In this document: one piece after another, positions 15,749 to 23,879 of the stretch
Layout: every line of letters starts with the position of its first letter
How positions within the stretch are numbered: the stretch's first letter is position 1
Assembly (NCBI GenBank): GCA_019112965.1
Contig: DXIH01000197.1
Location: 1 to 37,893, forward strand
Direction of reading: 5' to 3'
Origin: Candidatus Sphingomonas excrementigallinarum
GTDB taxonomy: Bacteria; Pseudomonadota; Alphaproteobacteria; Sphingomonadales; Sphingomonadaceae
DNA length: 37,893 nt
Position numbers and translations under genes: made by a program
Notes under the pieces: model-generated
What the model saw: only the letters and a program-made list of their open reading frames with translations
Databases searched by the model: none
Told to the model about the DNA's origin: nothing

Positions 15749-18141
15749 GATCCATCGGGGGCGGGATCGGATGTCTGGTGGCGGTGGCGGCGGCGATACC
15801 CGGGACCGCCGCCGATCATGTTTCATTCGACCTTCCCGCCGGAACCGTGGGGGCGCAGGTGATGGCGCTCGGCCGCATGGCCCGCGCCAATATCGTGGTC
15901 CCCGATGCCGGGCTGTGGCGGCGGCCGGTGCCGCGGCTGCGGGGCGTCCTGTCGGTCGAGCAGGCGTTGGCCGCCATCGCGCGGGGCAGCGGGGCAAGGG
16001 TCGAGGCGTTGGGGCCGGGCAGCTGGCGGCTGACACCGCGCCTTCGCCCATCCGTGCCGAAGTCGAAGCCGCACGCGCGGCCCCCCGCGGACGTCCGGGG
16101 CGGGGAGGTCGTCGTCACCGCCAGCAAGCGCGACACGACCCGCGATCATTTCGCGGGGCAGGTGGTACAGGTGGCGGGCGCCGATCTGGAACTGGGCGGC
16201 GCGGGCGGCACATCGAAGCTGGCCGACCGGATGACCGCCATCGCGTCCACCTATCTCGGCGCGGGGCGCAACAAGCTGTTCATCCGGGGCATTGCCGATT
16301 CCAGCTTCACCGGCCCGACCCAGGCGACGGTCGGGCAGTATTTCGGCGACCTCCGGCTCAGCTACAATGCGCCCGACCCCGATCTCAGGCTGATCGATCT
16401 GGCGGCGGTCGAAGTTCTGGAGGGGCCGCAGGGTACGCTCTATGGCGCGGGTTCGCTGGGTGGGTTGATCCGGCTGGTGCCCAACGCCCCCGACCCGACG
16501 CGCTTCGGGGGCTCGGCGATGCTGGGCGGATCGGCCACCACCAGCGGCGCGCCGGGCGCGGATGCGCAGGCGGTGCTCAACCTGCCGGTGATCGCCGACC
16601 GGCTGGCGATCCGGCTGGTCGCCGACAGCGCCAGCGAGGGCGGCTATATCGACAAGCCGCTGCTCGGGCGTACCGACGTCAATCGCACCCGGATAGCGGG
16701 TGGCCGTGCGGCGATGAAGGCCGATCTGGGCGGCGGCTGGAGTGTCGAGGTGGTCGGCATCGGCCAGCGCATTCGCGGAGCCGACAGCCAATATGCGGAT
16801 CGCGACGGCCCGCCGCTGACCCGCTCCGCGCCCGTGACCGAAGGCTTCTCCGCCGATTTCGGGCAGGCGCAGCTGATCCTGTCCGGCCGGGTCGGGCAGG
16901 TCCGTTTCCGCTCCAGTAGCGGGATCACCGCGCACGACCTGATGGAGCGCTATGACGCGACCCCGCCGGGCGGCCCGGTCCAGCTCTTCGCCCAGGCCAA
17001 TGCGACGCGGATGCAGGCCAACGAAACCCGCGCCTGGCACAGCGCGCCGGACGGATCGGGCTGGCTGGCGGGGTTCAGCTATGTTCACAATCGCACCCGC
17101 CTGACCCGGTTGTTCGGTGAGCCGGGCGAATTGCGGCCGCGCACCGGCGTCGTCAACACGGTGGAGGAAGCGACGCTGTACGGGGAGGCGAGCCTGAGGC
17201 TGCTGCCGGGCCTTCTGACCACCGGGGGGCTGCGCGTGACCCGGTCGGTCCTGGACGGGGCGGGCGAGGACCTGCCGCTCGCCTTGTCGGTTCAGGCGCT
17301 GGCGCGACTGCAGGAAGTGACGGCGCGGCGGGCCCAGACGATTTTGCTGCCTTCCGCATCCGCGCTGATCGACCTGACGCCCGGCGCACAATTGTTCCTG
17401 CGCTATCAACAGGGGTTCCGGCCCGGCGGGCTGACCATCGAGGGGCCGTTGGTGCGACGTTTCCGCAACGACCGGGTCGCGACGATCGAGGCGGGTTTGC
17501 GAACCGGACGACCGGGCCGCGACCGCTTCGACGGATCGCTGACGCTGGCGCATACCTCTTGGCGCGACATACAGGCCGACTTCATCGACGCGACCGGCTT
17601 GCCCAGCACCGCCAATATCGGCGACGGCCAGCTCTGGACGATCGAGGCGCTGGCGGGGTTCCGCTTGGCCGATGGGCTGAGGGTGGAGGGCGCGGTCTCC
17701 TATAACGACAGCCGCATCGACGAACCGTCGAGCGCGCAGGCCTTCGCGCTGATGGACGGGCAGGCGGCTGACCGGGCGACGATCCTCGCGCGGCTTAGCC
17801 AGATCCCCAATATCGCGCGCTTCACCGGCCGGGTGGGCGCGGCCTATCGCCGCGTGCTGGCGGGCGGGCGGGACCTGCGCGTCGATGGATGGCTGCGTTA
17901 TGTCGGTTCGTCGCGGCTCGGCGTCGGGCCGATCCTGGGCGAGCGGCAGGGCAGTTATCTCGACAGCGGCGTTACCGCGCGACTGGGGCTGGGCCGATAT
18001 GGCGTGACGGCGGGGATCACCAATTTGGCCGATGTGCGCGGCAACCGCTTCGCCTTGGGCACGCCCTTCACGACGGGACGTGACCAGGTGACGCCGCTGC
18101 GGCCGCGCACCCTTCGCATCGGGCTTGATGCCGCCTTCTGA
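15745..18141 (+). CDS. TonB-dependent receptor with N-terminal STN signalling domain
   Basis: A 798-residue outer-membrane receptor and transducer. A signal peptide (about 1-23) precedes an STN domain (about 26-95: SFDLPAGTVGAQVMALGR, VLSVEQALAAIARGSG). A TonB-box-like GEVVVTASKR is followed by the plug (about 125-240, with LFIRGIADSSFTGPTQATVGQYFGD and VEVLEGPQGTLYGAGSLGGLI) and the beta-barrel, ending LRIGLDAAF. The STN domain plus the coupled sigma and anti-sigma genes make this a FecA-like ligand-sensing importer. The substrate is not evident; the plug style is shared by siderophore, vitamin and glycan receptors of sphingomonads. The start is GTG, whose GTGA overlaps the fecR-like stop. 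The gene ends exactly where the convergent SGNH hydrolase gene ends, with no base between the stop codons and no terminator. Confidence 0.92.
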   Translation: MRSIGGGIGCLVAVAAAIPGTAADHVSFDLPAGTVGAQVMALGRMARANIVVPDAGLWRRPVPRLRGVLSVEQALAAIARGSGARVEALGPGSWRLTPRLRPSVPKSKPHARPPADVRGGEVVVTASKRDTTRDHFAGQVVQVAGADLELGGAGGTSKLADRMTAIASTYLGAGRNKLFIRGIADSSFTGPTQATVGQYFGDLRLSYNAPDPDLRLIDLAAVEVLEGPQGTLYGAGSLGGLIRLVPNAPDPTRFGGSAMLGGSATTSGAPGADAQAVLNLPVIADRLAIRLVADSASEGGYIDKPLLGRTDVNRTRIAGGRAAMKADLGGGWSVEVVGIGQRIRGADSQYADRDGPPLTRSAPVTEGFSADFGQAQLILSGRVGQVRFRSSSGITAHDLMERYDATPPGGPVQLFAQANATRMQANETRAWHSAPDGSGWLAGFSYVHNRTRLTRLFGEPGELRPRTGVVNTVEEATLYGEASLRLLPGLLTTGGLRVTRSVLDGAGEDLPLALSVQALARLQEVTARRAQTILLPSASALIDLTPGAQLFLRYQQGFRPGGLTIEGPLVRRFRNDRVATIEAGLRTGRPGRDRFDGSLTLAHTSWRDIQADFIDATGLPSTANIGDGQLWTIEALAGFRLADGLRVEGAVSYNDSRIDEPSSAQAFALMDGQAADRATILARLSQIPNIARFTGRVGAAYRRVLAGGRDLRVDGWLRYVGSSRLGVGPILGERQGSYLDSGVTARLGLGRYGVTAGITNLADVRGNRFALGTPFTTGRDQVTPLRPRTLRIGLDAAF

Positions 18142-19380
18142 TTATCGGCTCTTGAACAGCGCCAAGGGAATGGCATCCGCCATGATGCGATAGCCCGCCA
18201 TGCTGGGATGCAGGTGATCGCCCGAGTCATAAGCGGGCAGCAGATGATCGGGCTTCGCCGGATCGCGCACCGCCTGGTCGAAATCGACTACCCCGTCGAA
18301 TATGCCCGCGGTGCGGATGAAGCGGTTGATCGCCTGTCGATCCGCTTCGGTCTCCGGGCCGGGATGGTAATAGTCATTGCCCTGGAACGGCGTGATCGTG
18401 CCGACGATCAGCTTGATGCCATGTTCATGCGCGCGCTCGGCCAGCTGGCGATAGGCCTGGGTGATGCGGCGTACCATCGCCCGGTGCGTCGCGGCGTCGA
18501 CCGGCTGCTCGCGGGTCAGCACCCCCAGATCGTTGACGCCCTCCAGCAGGATCGCATGGGTCACGCCAGGCCGTGCGATCACGTCGCGGTCGAAGCGCGC
18601 CATCAGATTGGGACCCAGCCCGTCAAGCAGTATACGGTTGCCGCCGATCCCGGCGTTGACGACCGAGAAACTACGCGTGGCGGGCGAGGCCGCCAGCCGT
18701 CGCGCCAGATCGTCGGGCCAGCGGGTGTTGCTGTCGTCGGTGATACCATAGCCGTCGGTGATCGAGTCGCCGATCGTCACGATCGTCTGCTTTTGGGCGG
18801 CGTCGCGCACCTCGATATCCGACAGGGTCCACCAGCCGCCGATCACCTGCGCGTCGGGCAATGCGGTCTGTGCGGTGGCGTCGCCTGCCGTCAGGAAGGT
18901 CTTGGAGCGTGCGCCCGAATGGCCGGTCGGGGTGGTGACGGCCTCCGGGAAATACAGGCTGACCGCGACGTCGCGCCCGGCCTCAACCGGCAGGGGGATA
19001 GGATCGGAATAGAGTTCGGCCCCCGGCGGCACGATCACGTCCGGAGTGCCGTCGAAGCGCACCGGCAGGATCGCGGCCACGTCCGAGCGGCCCGGGGTCG
19101 CCAGGCCGATGGTGGCCGCACCGATCTTCAGCGGGGTGGTGCCCGCGACATTGGACAGGCGCAGGCGCAGCGTCTTGCCGCTGGCGGTCAGGTGGACGAT
19201 CTGGCGGATGGTGGCGGGACCAGCCTTGGCGAGCTTGTCGGCATTCGGGCCGTCGATCCGCATCTGCGACGATCCCCAGGCCGGGGTCCAGCGGGCGCCT
19301 TGCATCGGCGCGGCCGCGGTCATCGCGGTGGCGATCGCGATCAGTCCTGCGGCCCGGTAAAACTGGCTGAACGGCGTCAT
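18142..19380 (-). CDS. Secreted SGNH/GDSL hydrolase, probable carbohydrate esterase
   Basis: A 412-residue exported esterase-type protein. A hydrophobic signal (MTPFSQFYRAAGLIAIATAM, cleavage in the AAAPMQGA region) is followed by a beta-rich N-terminal part (about 30-190, with LRLRLSNVAGTTPLKIGAAT) and the SGNH domain. Blocks: GDSITDGYG (204-212, nucleophile S206), NAGIGGNR (242-249), EGVND (280-284) and a C-terminal GDHLHPSMAGY holding the Asp-His pair. Members of this type remove acyl groups from plant polysaccharides, which fits its head-to-head position with the GH115 alpha-glucuronidase; acetyl-xylan esterase activity is inferred. The ATG ending at 19380 is chosen for the AGAGGA site about six nt upstream; the frame is open further but non-signal-like. 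A candidate LacI-type operator lies 46 bp upstream. Confidence 0.88.
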   Translation of the reverse strand: MTPFSQFYRAAGLIAIATAMTAAAPMQGARWTPAWGSSQMRIDGPNADKLAKAGPATIRQIVHLTASGKTLRLRLSNVAGTTPLKIGAATIGLATPGRSDVAAILPVRFDGTPDVIVPPGAELYSDPIPLPVEAGRDVAVSLYFPEAVTTPTGHSGARSKTFLTAGDATAQTALPDAQVIGGWWTLSDIEVRDAAQKQTIVTIGDSITDGYGITDDSNTRWPDDLARRLAASPATRSFSVVNAGIGGNRILLDGLGPNLMARFDRDVIARPGVTHAILLEGVNDLGVLTREQPVDAATHRAMVRRITQAYRQLAERAHEHGIKLIVGTITPFQGNDYYHPGPETEADRQAINRFIRTAGIFDGVVDFDQAVRDPAKPDHLLPAYDSGDHLHPSMAGYRIMADAIPLALFKSR

Positions 19381-19425
19381 GCCTATCCTCTTCCCTTGTC
19401 TATCCGCGCTTGCGGCTTGCAAGAA

Positions 19426-19439
19426 TGGTAGCGATAACG
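19426..19439. promoter_or_regulatory. LacI-type operator candidate, GDSL hydrolase/GH115 divergent promoter
   Basis: TGGTAGCGATAACG fits the approximate 14-bp palindrome TGNTANCGNTANCA that also occurs in the other two divergent intergenic regions of the xylan locus. Its centre is about 64 bp before the GH115 start and 52 bp before the esterase start, so one bound repressor could block both promoters. Confidence 0.5.
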
Positions 19440-19496
19440 GGCGGCAAATCCAATGAAGAACACCCCGCTTCTGCATGACGGGGCCGGAGAGAGATG

Positions 19497-21956
19497 ATGC
19501 GCGACCTGTTCCTGTCCGCTGCCCTGACGGCGCTGATCCCCGGTATTGCCTGGGCTTCGCCGGATTGCAGCGGTCCTGTGGCGGCATGCGAGCGCGCGAC
19601 GCCGGGCGCGCTGCCGCTGCTGGCGCCGGGCCGGGTGGCGACTATCCTGATCGATGCGGGCGACGAGCCGGGCGTCGCGCGGGCAGCTGGCGATCTGGTC
19701 GCGGACCTGAAGGCGGTCGGCGGTGGGGATGTCCGGCTCGGTCATGACATCTCGGGCGGCGCGACGGTGATCGCGGGGACGCTGGGCCATAGCACGGTCA
19801 TCGATGCGCTGGTGAAGGCGGGCAAGCTCGACGTGGCGGGGCTGGCCGGTCAGTGGGAAGGCTATGTCGAGCAGGTCGTCGACAACCCTGCGCCGGGTGT
19901 CGCCCGTGCGCTCGTCATCGCGGGATCGGATCGGCGCGGCACGATCTTCGGCCTGTACGATATCAGCGCCAAGGCAGGCGTCAGCCCCTGGGCCTGGTGG
20001 GCCGACGTACCGGCACAGGTGCACCGAACCCTTTTCCTGACGGCGGGGCGTGTCGCTGATCATCCGGTCGTCAAATATCGCGGCATCTTCATCAATGATG
20101 AGGAGCCGAGTTTTGGCGGCTGGGCGCGGGCCAGGTTCGGCGGGGTCAATCACCTGGCCTATGAGAAGGTGTTCAACCTGCTGCTGCGGTCCAAGGCCAA
20201 TTTCCTCTGGCCCGCGATGTGGGGCAAGTCGCTGTGGGAGGACGATCCCGCCTCGGCGCCGCTCGCGCAGGAGATGGGGGTGCTGCTCGGCACCTCGCAC
20301 CACGAACCCATGCAGCGCGCGCAGGCCGACTGGAAGCGCGAGGGTAGCGGGCCGTGGGACTATACGAAGAACGCCGCCACGCTCCAGGCATTCTGGCGCA
20401 AGGGCATCGAGCGGCGCGGCAAGGCCGAGGACCCGGTGACGATCGGCATGCGTGGCGACGGCGACGAACCGATGACGGAGGGCACCGCGACCGACCTGCT
20501 GGAGCGGATCGTCCGCGACCAGCGCCGGATCATCGCCGACGTGACCAAGCGTCCGGCGGCGGAGACGCCGCAGGTCTGGGCGCTCTACAAGGAGGTGCAG
20601 GACTATTACGACAAGGGGATGCAGGTTCCCGACGACGTGACCCTGCTGTTCGCCGACGACAATTGGGGCAATATCCGCCGCCTGCCCCCGATCGGCGAGC
20701 ATCGCACGGGCGGGGCGGGGGTCTATTACCACTTCGATTATGTCGGTGGGCCGCGCAACTATAAGTGGCTCGACACCAATGCGATCCCGCGCGTGTGGCA
20801 GCAGATGCGGATGGCCGACGACTATGGCGCGGATCGGCTGTGGATCGTCAATGTCGGCGATCTGAAGCCGATGGAATATCCGATCAGCTTCTTCCTCGAC
20901 ATGGCGTGGAACCCCAAACGCATGAATCTCGCCGCGATGCAGGCCTATCCGGCGAAATGGGCGGCGGGGCAGTTCGGTGCGGCGCATGGGGCAGCGATCG
21001 GTGCGCTCCTGACCCGCTATGGTCAGCTGGCCAGCCGTCGCAAGCCCGAGCTGATCGATGCGACGACTTACGGCTATGCCGATGGCGAATGGGCGCGGGT
21101 GCTGGGGGAGTGGACTGCGCTCGATGCGCAAGCACGCCGGGTCGGGGCGATGATCCCCGCCGATCTGCGCGATGCCTATTACGAGCTGGTTCTTCACCGG
21201 ATCGAGGCGATGACCAATCTCCATCGGTTGTACGAGGCGGTCGCGGCCAACCGTGCGGCGGCGCAGGCGGGGGATGCGGGGAAGGCCAAGCGGTTCGCCG
21301 ATGCGGCGCGCGGCTATTTCGCGCAGGACGCGGCGATCCGCCACCGCTACGAAGTCGGCACGGCGGGCGGCAAATGGACCAGCATGATGGCCCAGACGCA
21401 TATCGGCTATACCGGCTGGCAACAGCCCGATGCCGATATGATGCCCGCGCTGGCGACGATCGAAAAGCCGTTGCCATTGCCGCCGACCGCACCCAAGCCG
21501 CTGGTCAGAATAGCGGCCGACGCCGGGCGGCCCGTCGATGGCCGAGGTGTGAAGTGGCAGCGCGTGGCGGGCTTCACCGCCGAGGGCGCGGCGATGGTCG
21601 CGACGCCGACCACCGCACCCGTGATCGAGCGGCCAGGCGAGGACAGTCCGCATATCGTCTATGACGTGACCTGGACCAAGGCCGGGCCGGTGACGCTCGG
21701 CGTGATCGCGGCGCCCGGCCTGGATGTGCGCGGCGGCGGCAAACATCGGATCGCGGTGTCGGTCGATGACGAAGCGCCGGTCGTCCTCTATCTGATGGCG
21801 GGCGAAACGGAAGAAAGCTGGGGCCGTTCGGTGATCGAGAACCGGCGCGTGGCCTCGATCGCGTTGCCCGCACTGTCGGCAGGCAGGCATCGTGTCACCT
21901 TGTGGCTGGTCGATCCGGAGGTGGTGGTCGAAGGCGTGACGCTCGGCCCGCGCTAA
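19497..21956 (+). CDS. GH115 xylan alpha-1,2-glucuronidase
   Basis: An exported 819-residue GH115 enzyme that removes (4-O-methyl-)D-glucuronic acid from internal and terminal xylose units of glucuronoxylan. A signal peptide (MRDLFLSAALTALIPGIAWA) is followed by the N-terminal domain (to about 165), the TIM-barrel catalytic region (about 170-480: KYRGIFINDEEPSFGGWARARFG, NFLWPAMWGKSLWEDDP, GTSHHEPMQRAQADW, MRGDGDEPMTEGT, LLFADDNWGNIRRLP, YYHFDYVGGPRNYKW), a helical part, and a C-terminal beta domain after about 660. These motifs are distinctive for GH115. GGAGAG precedes two adjacent ATGs (19494 and 19497); the second has better spacing. It is head-to-head with the esterase under a shared operator, and its TAA shares three bases with the TAG of the convergent cupin-like gene. 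Confidence 0.93.
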   Translation: MRDLFLSAALTALIPGIAWASPDCSGPVAACERATPGALPLLAPGRVATILIDAGDEPGVARAAGDLVADLKAVGGGDVRLGHDISGGATVIAGTLGHSTVIDALVKAGKLDVAGLAGQWEGYVEQVVDNPAPGVARALVIAGSDRRGTIFGLYDISAKAGVSPWAWWADVPAQVHRTLFLTAGRVADHPVVKYRGIFINDEEPSFGGWARARFGGVNHLAYEKVFNLLLRSKANFLWPAMWGKSLWEDDPASAPLAQEMGVLLGTSHHEPMQRAQADWKREGSGPWDYTKNAATLQAFWRKGIERRGKAEDPVTIGMRGDGDEPMTEGTATDLLERIVRDQRRIIADVTKRPAAETPQVWALYKEVQDYYDKGMQVPDDVTLLFADDNWGNIRRLPPIGEHRTGGAGVYYHFDYVGGPRNYKWLDTNAIPRVWQQMRMADDYGADRLWIVNVGDLKPMEYPISFFLDMAWNPKRMNLAAMQAYPAKWAAGQFGAAHGAAIGALLTRYGQLASRRKPELIDATTYGYADGEWARVLGEWTALDAQARRVGAMIPADLRDAYYELVLHRIEAMTNLHRLYEAVAANRAAAQAGDAGKAKRFADAARGYFAQDAAIRHRYEVGTAGGKWTSMMAQTHIGYTGWQQPDADMMPALATIEKPLPLPPTAPKPLVRIAADAGRPVDGRGVKWQRVAGFTAEGAAMVATPTTAPVIERPGEDSPHIVYDVTWTKAGPVTLGVIAAPGLDVRGGGKHRIAVSVDDEAPVVLYLMAGETEESWGRSVIENRRVASIALPALSAGRHRVTLWLVDPEVVVEGVTLGPR

Positions 21957-22954
21957 CCGCCGCGCAGCATCCGCATCGCGTGCGCCCGGACCATCCTGGC
22001 ATTGTCCGGGCCATCGCCCAGAATGCCTTGCTGCTCCTCAGGCAGATGGGCGAGCGGATGGCCGTCGGGGCGGAAGACATAATGGTCGAACCAGGCCCGC
22101 CATGCCGCTCGCTCGGCAGGCGGCCTGCCTGCGATGGCGCTCATCGCCAGCAGCATGGTGGGGAAGGGCTGGTCCGGCCCGACCGGGAAGGCGTCCCACC
22201 AGTAATTGACCAGGATATTCAGCGCGCCCGTCGCCTCGACCCGGTGCCACCAGAGCTTGGGCATATAGAGCGCGTCGCCCGCGGCCAGCTCGACGGTGAT
22301 CGCCCGGCCGCGCGCCTGCTCGAAACGCGGATAGCGCGGGTCGCCGGGCTCCGCTCCGACGGCAAGCGCCACCGGCTGGCCCGCCATGGTATGGTCGATC
22401 GGCCCGACATAGAGGTCGCCGATCGCGTCGGGCGGATAGAGGGTGAAGGTCCGCCGCCCGGCCACGACGCAGGCGATATTGTCCATCATGTCGTAATGGC
22501 AGGCGATGGTCGACGCATGGCCGATCCAGATCAGGGGCGAAACGCCTGGCGGTGCGAAGGGCAGGCGGTTCTCCTCGGCCAGGCCCGGCAGGGCGTGCGC
22601 CATCGGCAGCGAGCCGACATAGAGGGTTTCGGTCTCGCTGCCCGCCGTAATCCTGCGCACCGCCTCGCCCAGCGGCATCGCCTGTCGCCGGAAGTTGAAG
22701 CCTGACAGATCGTCGCTGTAATGATAGCGCCCGGCGATCGCGGCATCGCCGACGAACGTCTCGACCTGCGCCCCGGCATCGAAGCGCGAAAGATATGCGG
22801 CAAGCGTACCGTCCTCCGCTGCGATCCTCGCCAGTGGCCAGTCCGCCACCGCGCCGCGAATGACGACCGGGCGGCAGGGTTCGACCACCAGCCGCCGGAA
22901 GGCGTCATGCCGGTCGAGCGTCACGCGGTCGATCTCGGCCGCCGCCTGGGTCAT
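21953..22954 (-). CDS. JmjC/cupin-8-like protein (FIH-type fold)
   Basis: A 333-residue soluble protein of the cupin-like/JmjC group, no signal peptide. The metal triad is visible as H153-x-D155 (ACHYDMMDN) and H237 (WWHRVEATG). By alignment from memory with human FIH (TPAHYDEQQN ... KGYKRCILFPP), T149 and N159 are kept, while the 2-oxoglutarate-binding Lys corresponds to R168 (AGRRTFTLYPP), a replacement frequent in bacterial relatives. This suggests an Fe(II) oxygenase, possibly a protein or small-molecule hydroxylase, but cosubstrate use is unproven. It is coupled to the upstream sapC-like gene by an ATGA overlap. In this kind of bacteria such genes accompany glycan TonB receptors and flavin halogenases, as here. 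The gene is convergent with GH115, the two stop codons overlapping. Confidence 0.85.
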   Translation of the reverse strand: MTQAAAEIDRVTLDRHDAFRRLVVEPCRPVVIRGAVADWPLARIAAEDGTLAAYLSRFDAGAQVETFVGDAAIAGRYHYSDDLSGFNFRRQAMPLGEAVRRITAGSETETLYVGSLPMAHALPGLAEENRLPFAPPGVSPLIWIGHASTIACHYDMMDNIACVVAGRRTFTLYPPDAIGDLYVGPIDHTMAGQPVALAVGAEPGDPRYPRFEQARGRAITVELAAGDALYMPKLWWHRVEATGALNILVNYWWDAFPVGPDQPFPTMLLAMSAIAGRPPAERAAWRAWFDHYVFRPDGHPLAHLPEEQQGILGDGPDNARMVRAHAMRMLRGG

Positions 22955-23640
22955 CGGTCGAGACCGCTCAGCCGCTCGTTGCGCCGCCGCGCCAGTGTCG
23001 GGATATGCCGGATCGATCCTGTGAGTGCATAGATGAGTTGCAGGTCCCCCGAACGGAACAATGCCAGCGCCACGTCATCGGACAGCGCATGCAACGCGTC
23101 GAGGCTGACCGTGTAGAGCGAGTCGAGGCGCAGGCTCTCGCCATTGTCGAACTGGAAGTTCAGGTCGATGGGCTCGACCAGCTTGTGCTCCTCCAGCCGC
23201 CGGAGAAATTGTTCGGTTTCGGGCAGGCCGACATGCAGCCGCCGCAATGCCGCCTGGACCCGGCGCAGCGCCGGAGCCGGGCCGCCGTCCGTATCGAACA
23301 CCGGCGCGCCGTCGATTGCGGCCAGGGCAGGGTGGTGCGCATCGATCGCGATATTCTCGCCGGAGACATAGAAGCCCTGGCGCTCCAGATCGGCAGGGCG
23401 ATACCCGACCAGCGTGCCGTCGCGGCCTAGGCAGAGATTTTCATCCGGCACCAGGCCCATCAGGGCGCCGGGATACAGGTCGCCCGTTTCGGGATGGCGG
23501 GCGAGCAGGATAGGATAGTGCAGCGCGGCGGCAAGAAACTCGTCGGCCACCAGCTGGACGAAGTGACGCCCCGCATCGGGGGCGGCGGATACACGAAGGG
23601 TGGCATGCCGCGCGCTGTCGAGCAATTCCATTTCGGCCAT
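22951..23640 (-). CDS. SapC-family protein
   Basis: A 229-residue protein of the SapC family, recognisable by the start ALHYPILLARHPETGDLYPGALMGL, ENLCLGRDGTLVGYRPADLERQGF, the PVFDTDGGPAPALRRVQAALRRLH region and the FQFDNGESLRLDSLYTVSLDAL block near the end. The name comes from a Campylobacter S-layer gene neighbourhood; its real function is unknown. There is no signal peptide. The ATG ending at 23640 has GGAAGGGA five nt upstream; the longer open frame to 23727 is unlikely. The stop overlaps the start of the cupin-like gene (ATGA), so both are made together. It is divergent from the large TonB receptor, across a region with two operator-like palindromes, which suggests coregulation with xylan uptake. 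Confidence 0.87.
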   Translation of the reverse strand: MAEMELLDSARHATLRVSAAPDAGRHFVQLVADEFLAAALHYPILLARHPETGDLYPGALMGLVPDENLCLGRDGTLVGYRPADLERQGFYVSGENIAIDAHHPALAAIDGAPVFDTDGGPAPALRRVQAALRRLHVGLPETEQFLRRLEEHKLVEPIDLNFQFDNGESLRLDSLYTVSLDALHALSDDVALALFRSGDLQLIYALTGSIRHIPTLARRRNERLSGLDR

Positions 23641-23747
23641 GCTGATCCCTTCCTCCATCCCCTCTGGATCCGCCGCGCATGACGCGAAACGGGCTGATCG
23701 TGCCGGAACTGTGATCGCCCCGTGCACCTGTCGTCAAGCCACGGGAT

Positions 23748-23777
23748 AGCCATTTGATAGCGCTATGACAAATGGCT
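23748..23777. promoter_or_regulatory. Extended palindrome with LacI-type core, SapC/TonB receptor divergent promoter
   Basis: The core TGATAGCGCTATGA (23755-23768) is a near-perfect palindrome centred on CG. The flanks also match: AGCCATTTG (23748-23756) is the reverse complement of CAAATGGCT (23769-23777), apart from a 2-nt slip. It lies between the divergent sapC-like and receptor genes, about 118 bp before the receptor start. This is the most symmetric of the operator candidates. Confidence 0.55.
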
Positions 23778-23790
23778 TGTGAGGCGTTGA

Positions 23791-23804
23791 TTATAACGCT
23801 AACA
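23791..23804. promoter_or_regulatory. Second LacI-type operator candidate before the large TonB receptor
   Basis: TTATAACGCTAACA shares the centre and right half (GCTAACA) of the motif seen at 19426, 23755 and 35032. Its centre is 36 bp from that of the first palindrome, which is not far from a whole number of helical turns and would suit cooperative binding or an operator pair. Confidence 0.45.
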
Positions 23805-23879
23805 TCGATTCATCGAATGGGTGGTACGGCGGCATAACGCCGGCTGCGCAGGAATATGATAAACAAAGGAGAGGGGAAG

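Noticed and set aside
19383..21890. 835-codon leftward open frame opposite the GH115 gene, and similar long antisense frames (3502-4590, 24228-25928, 26906-28291, 30277-31878)
   Set aside because: Long complementary frames are expected opposite G+C-rich genes. Their translations are rich in Arg, His and Asp with no domain motifs, while the opposite strand carries complete enzyme signatures.
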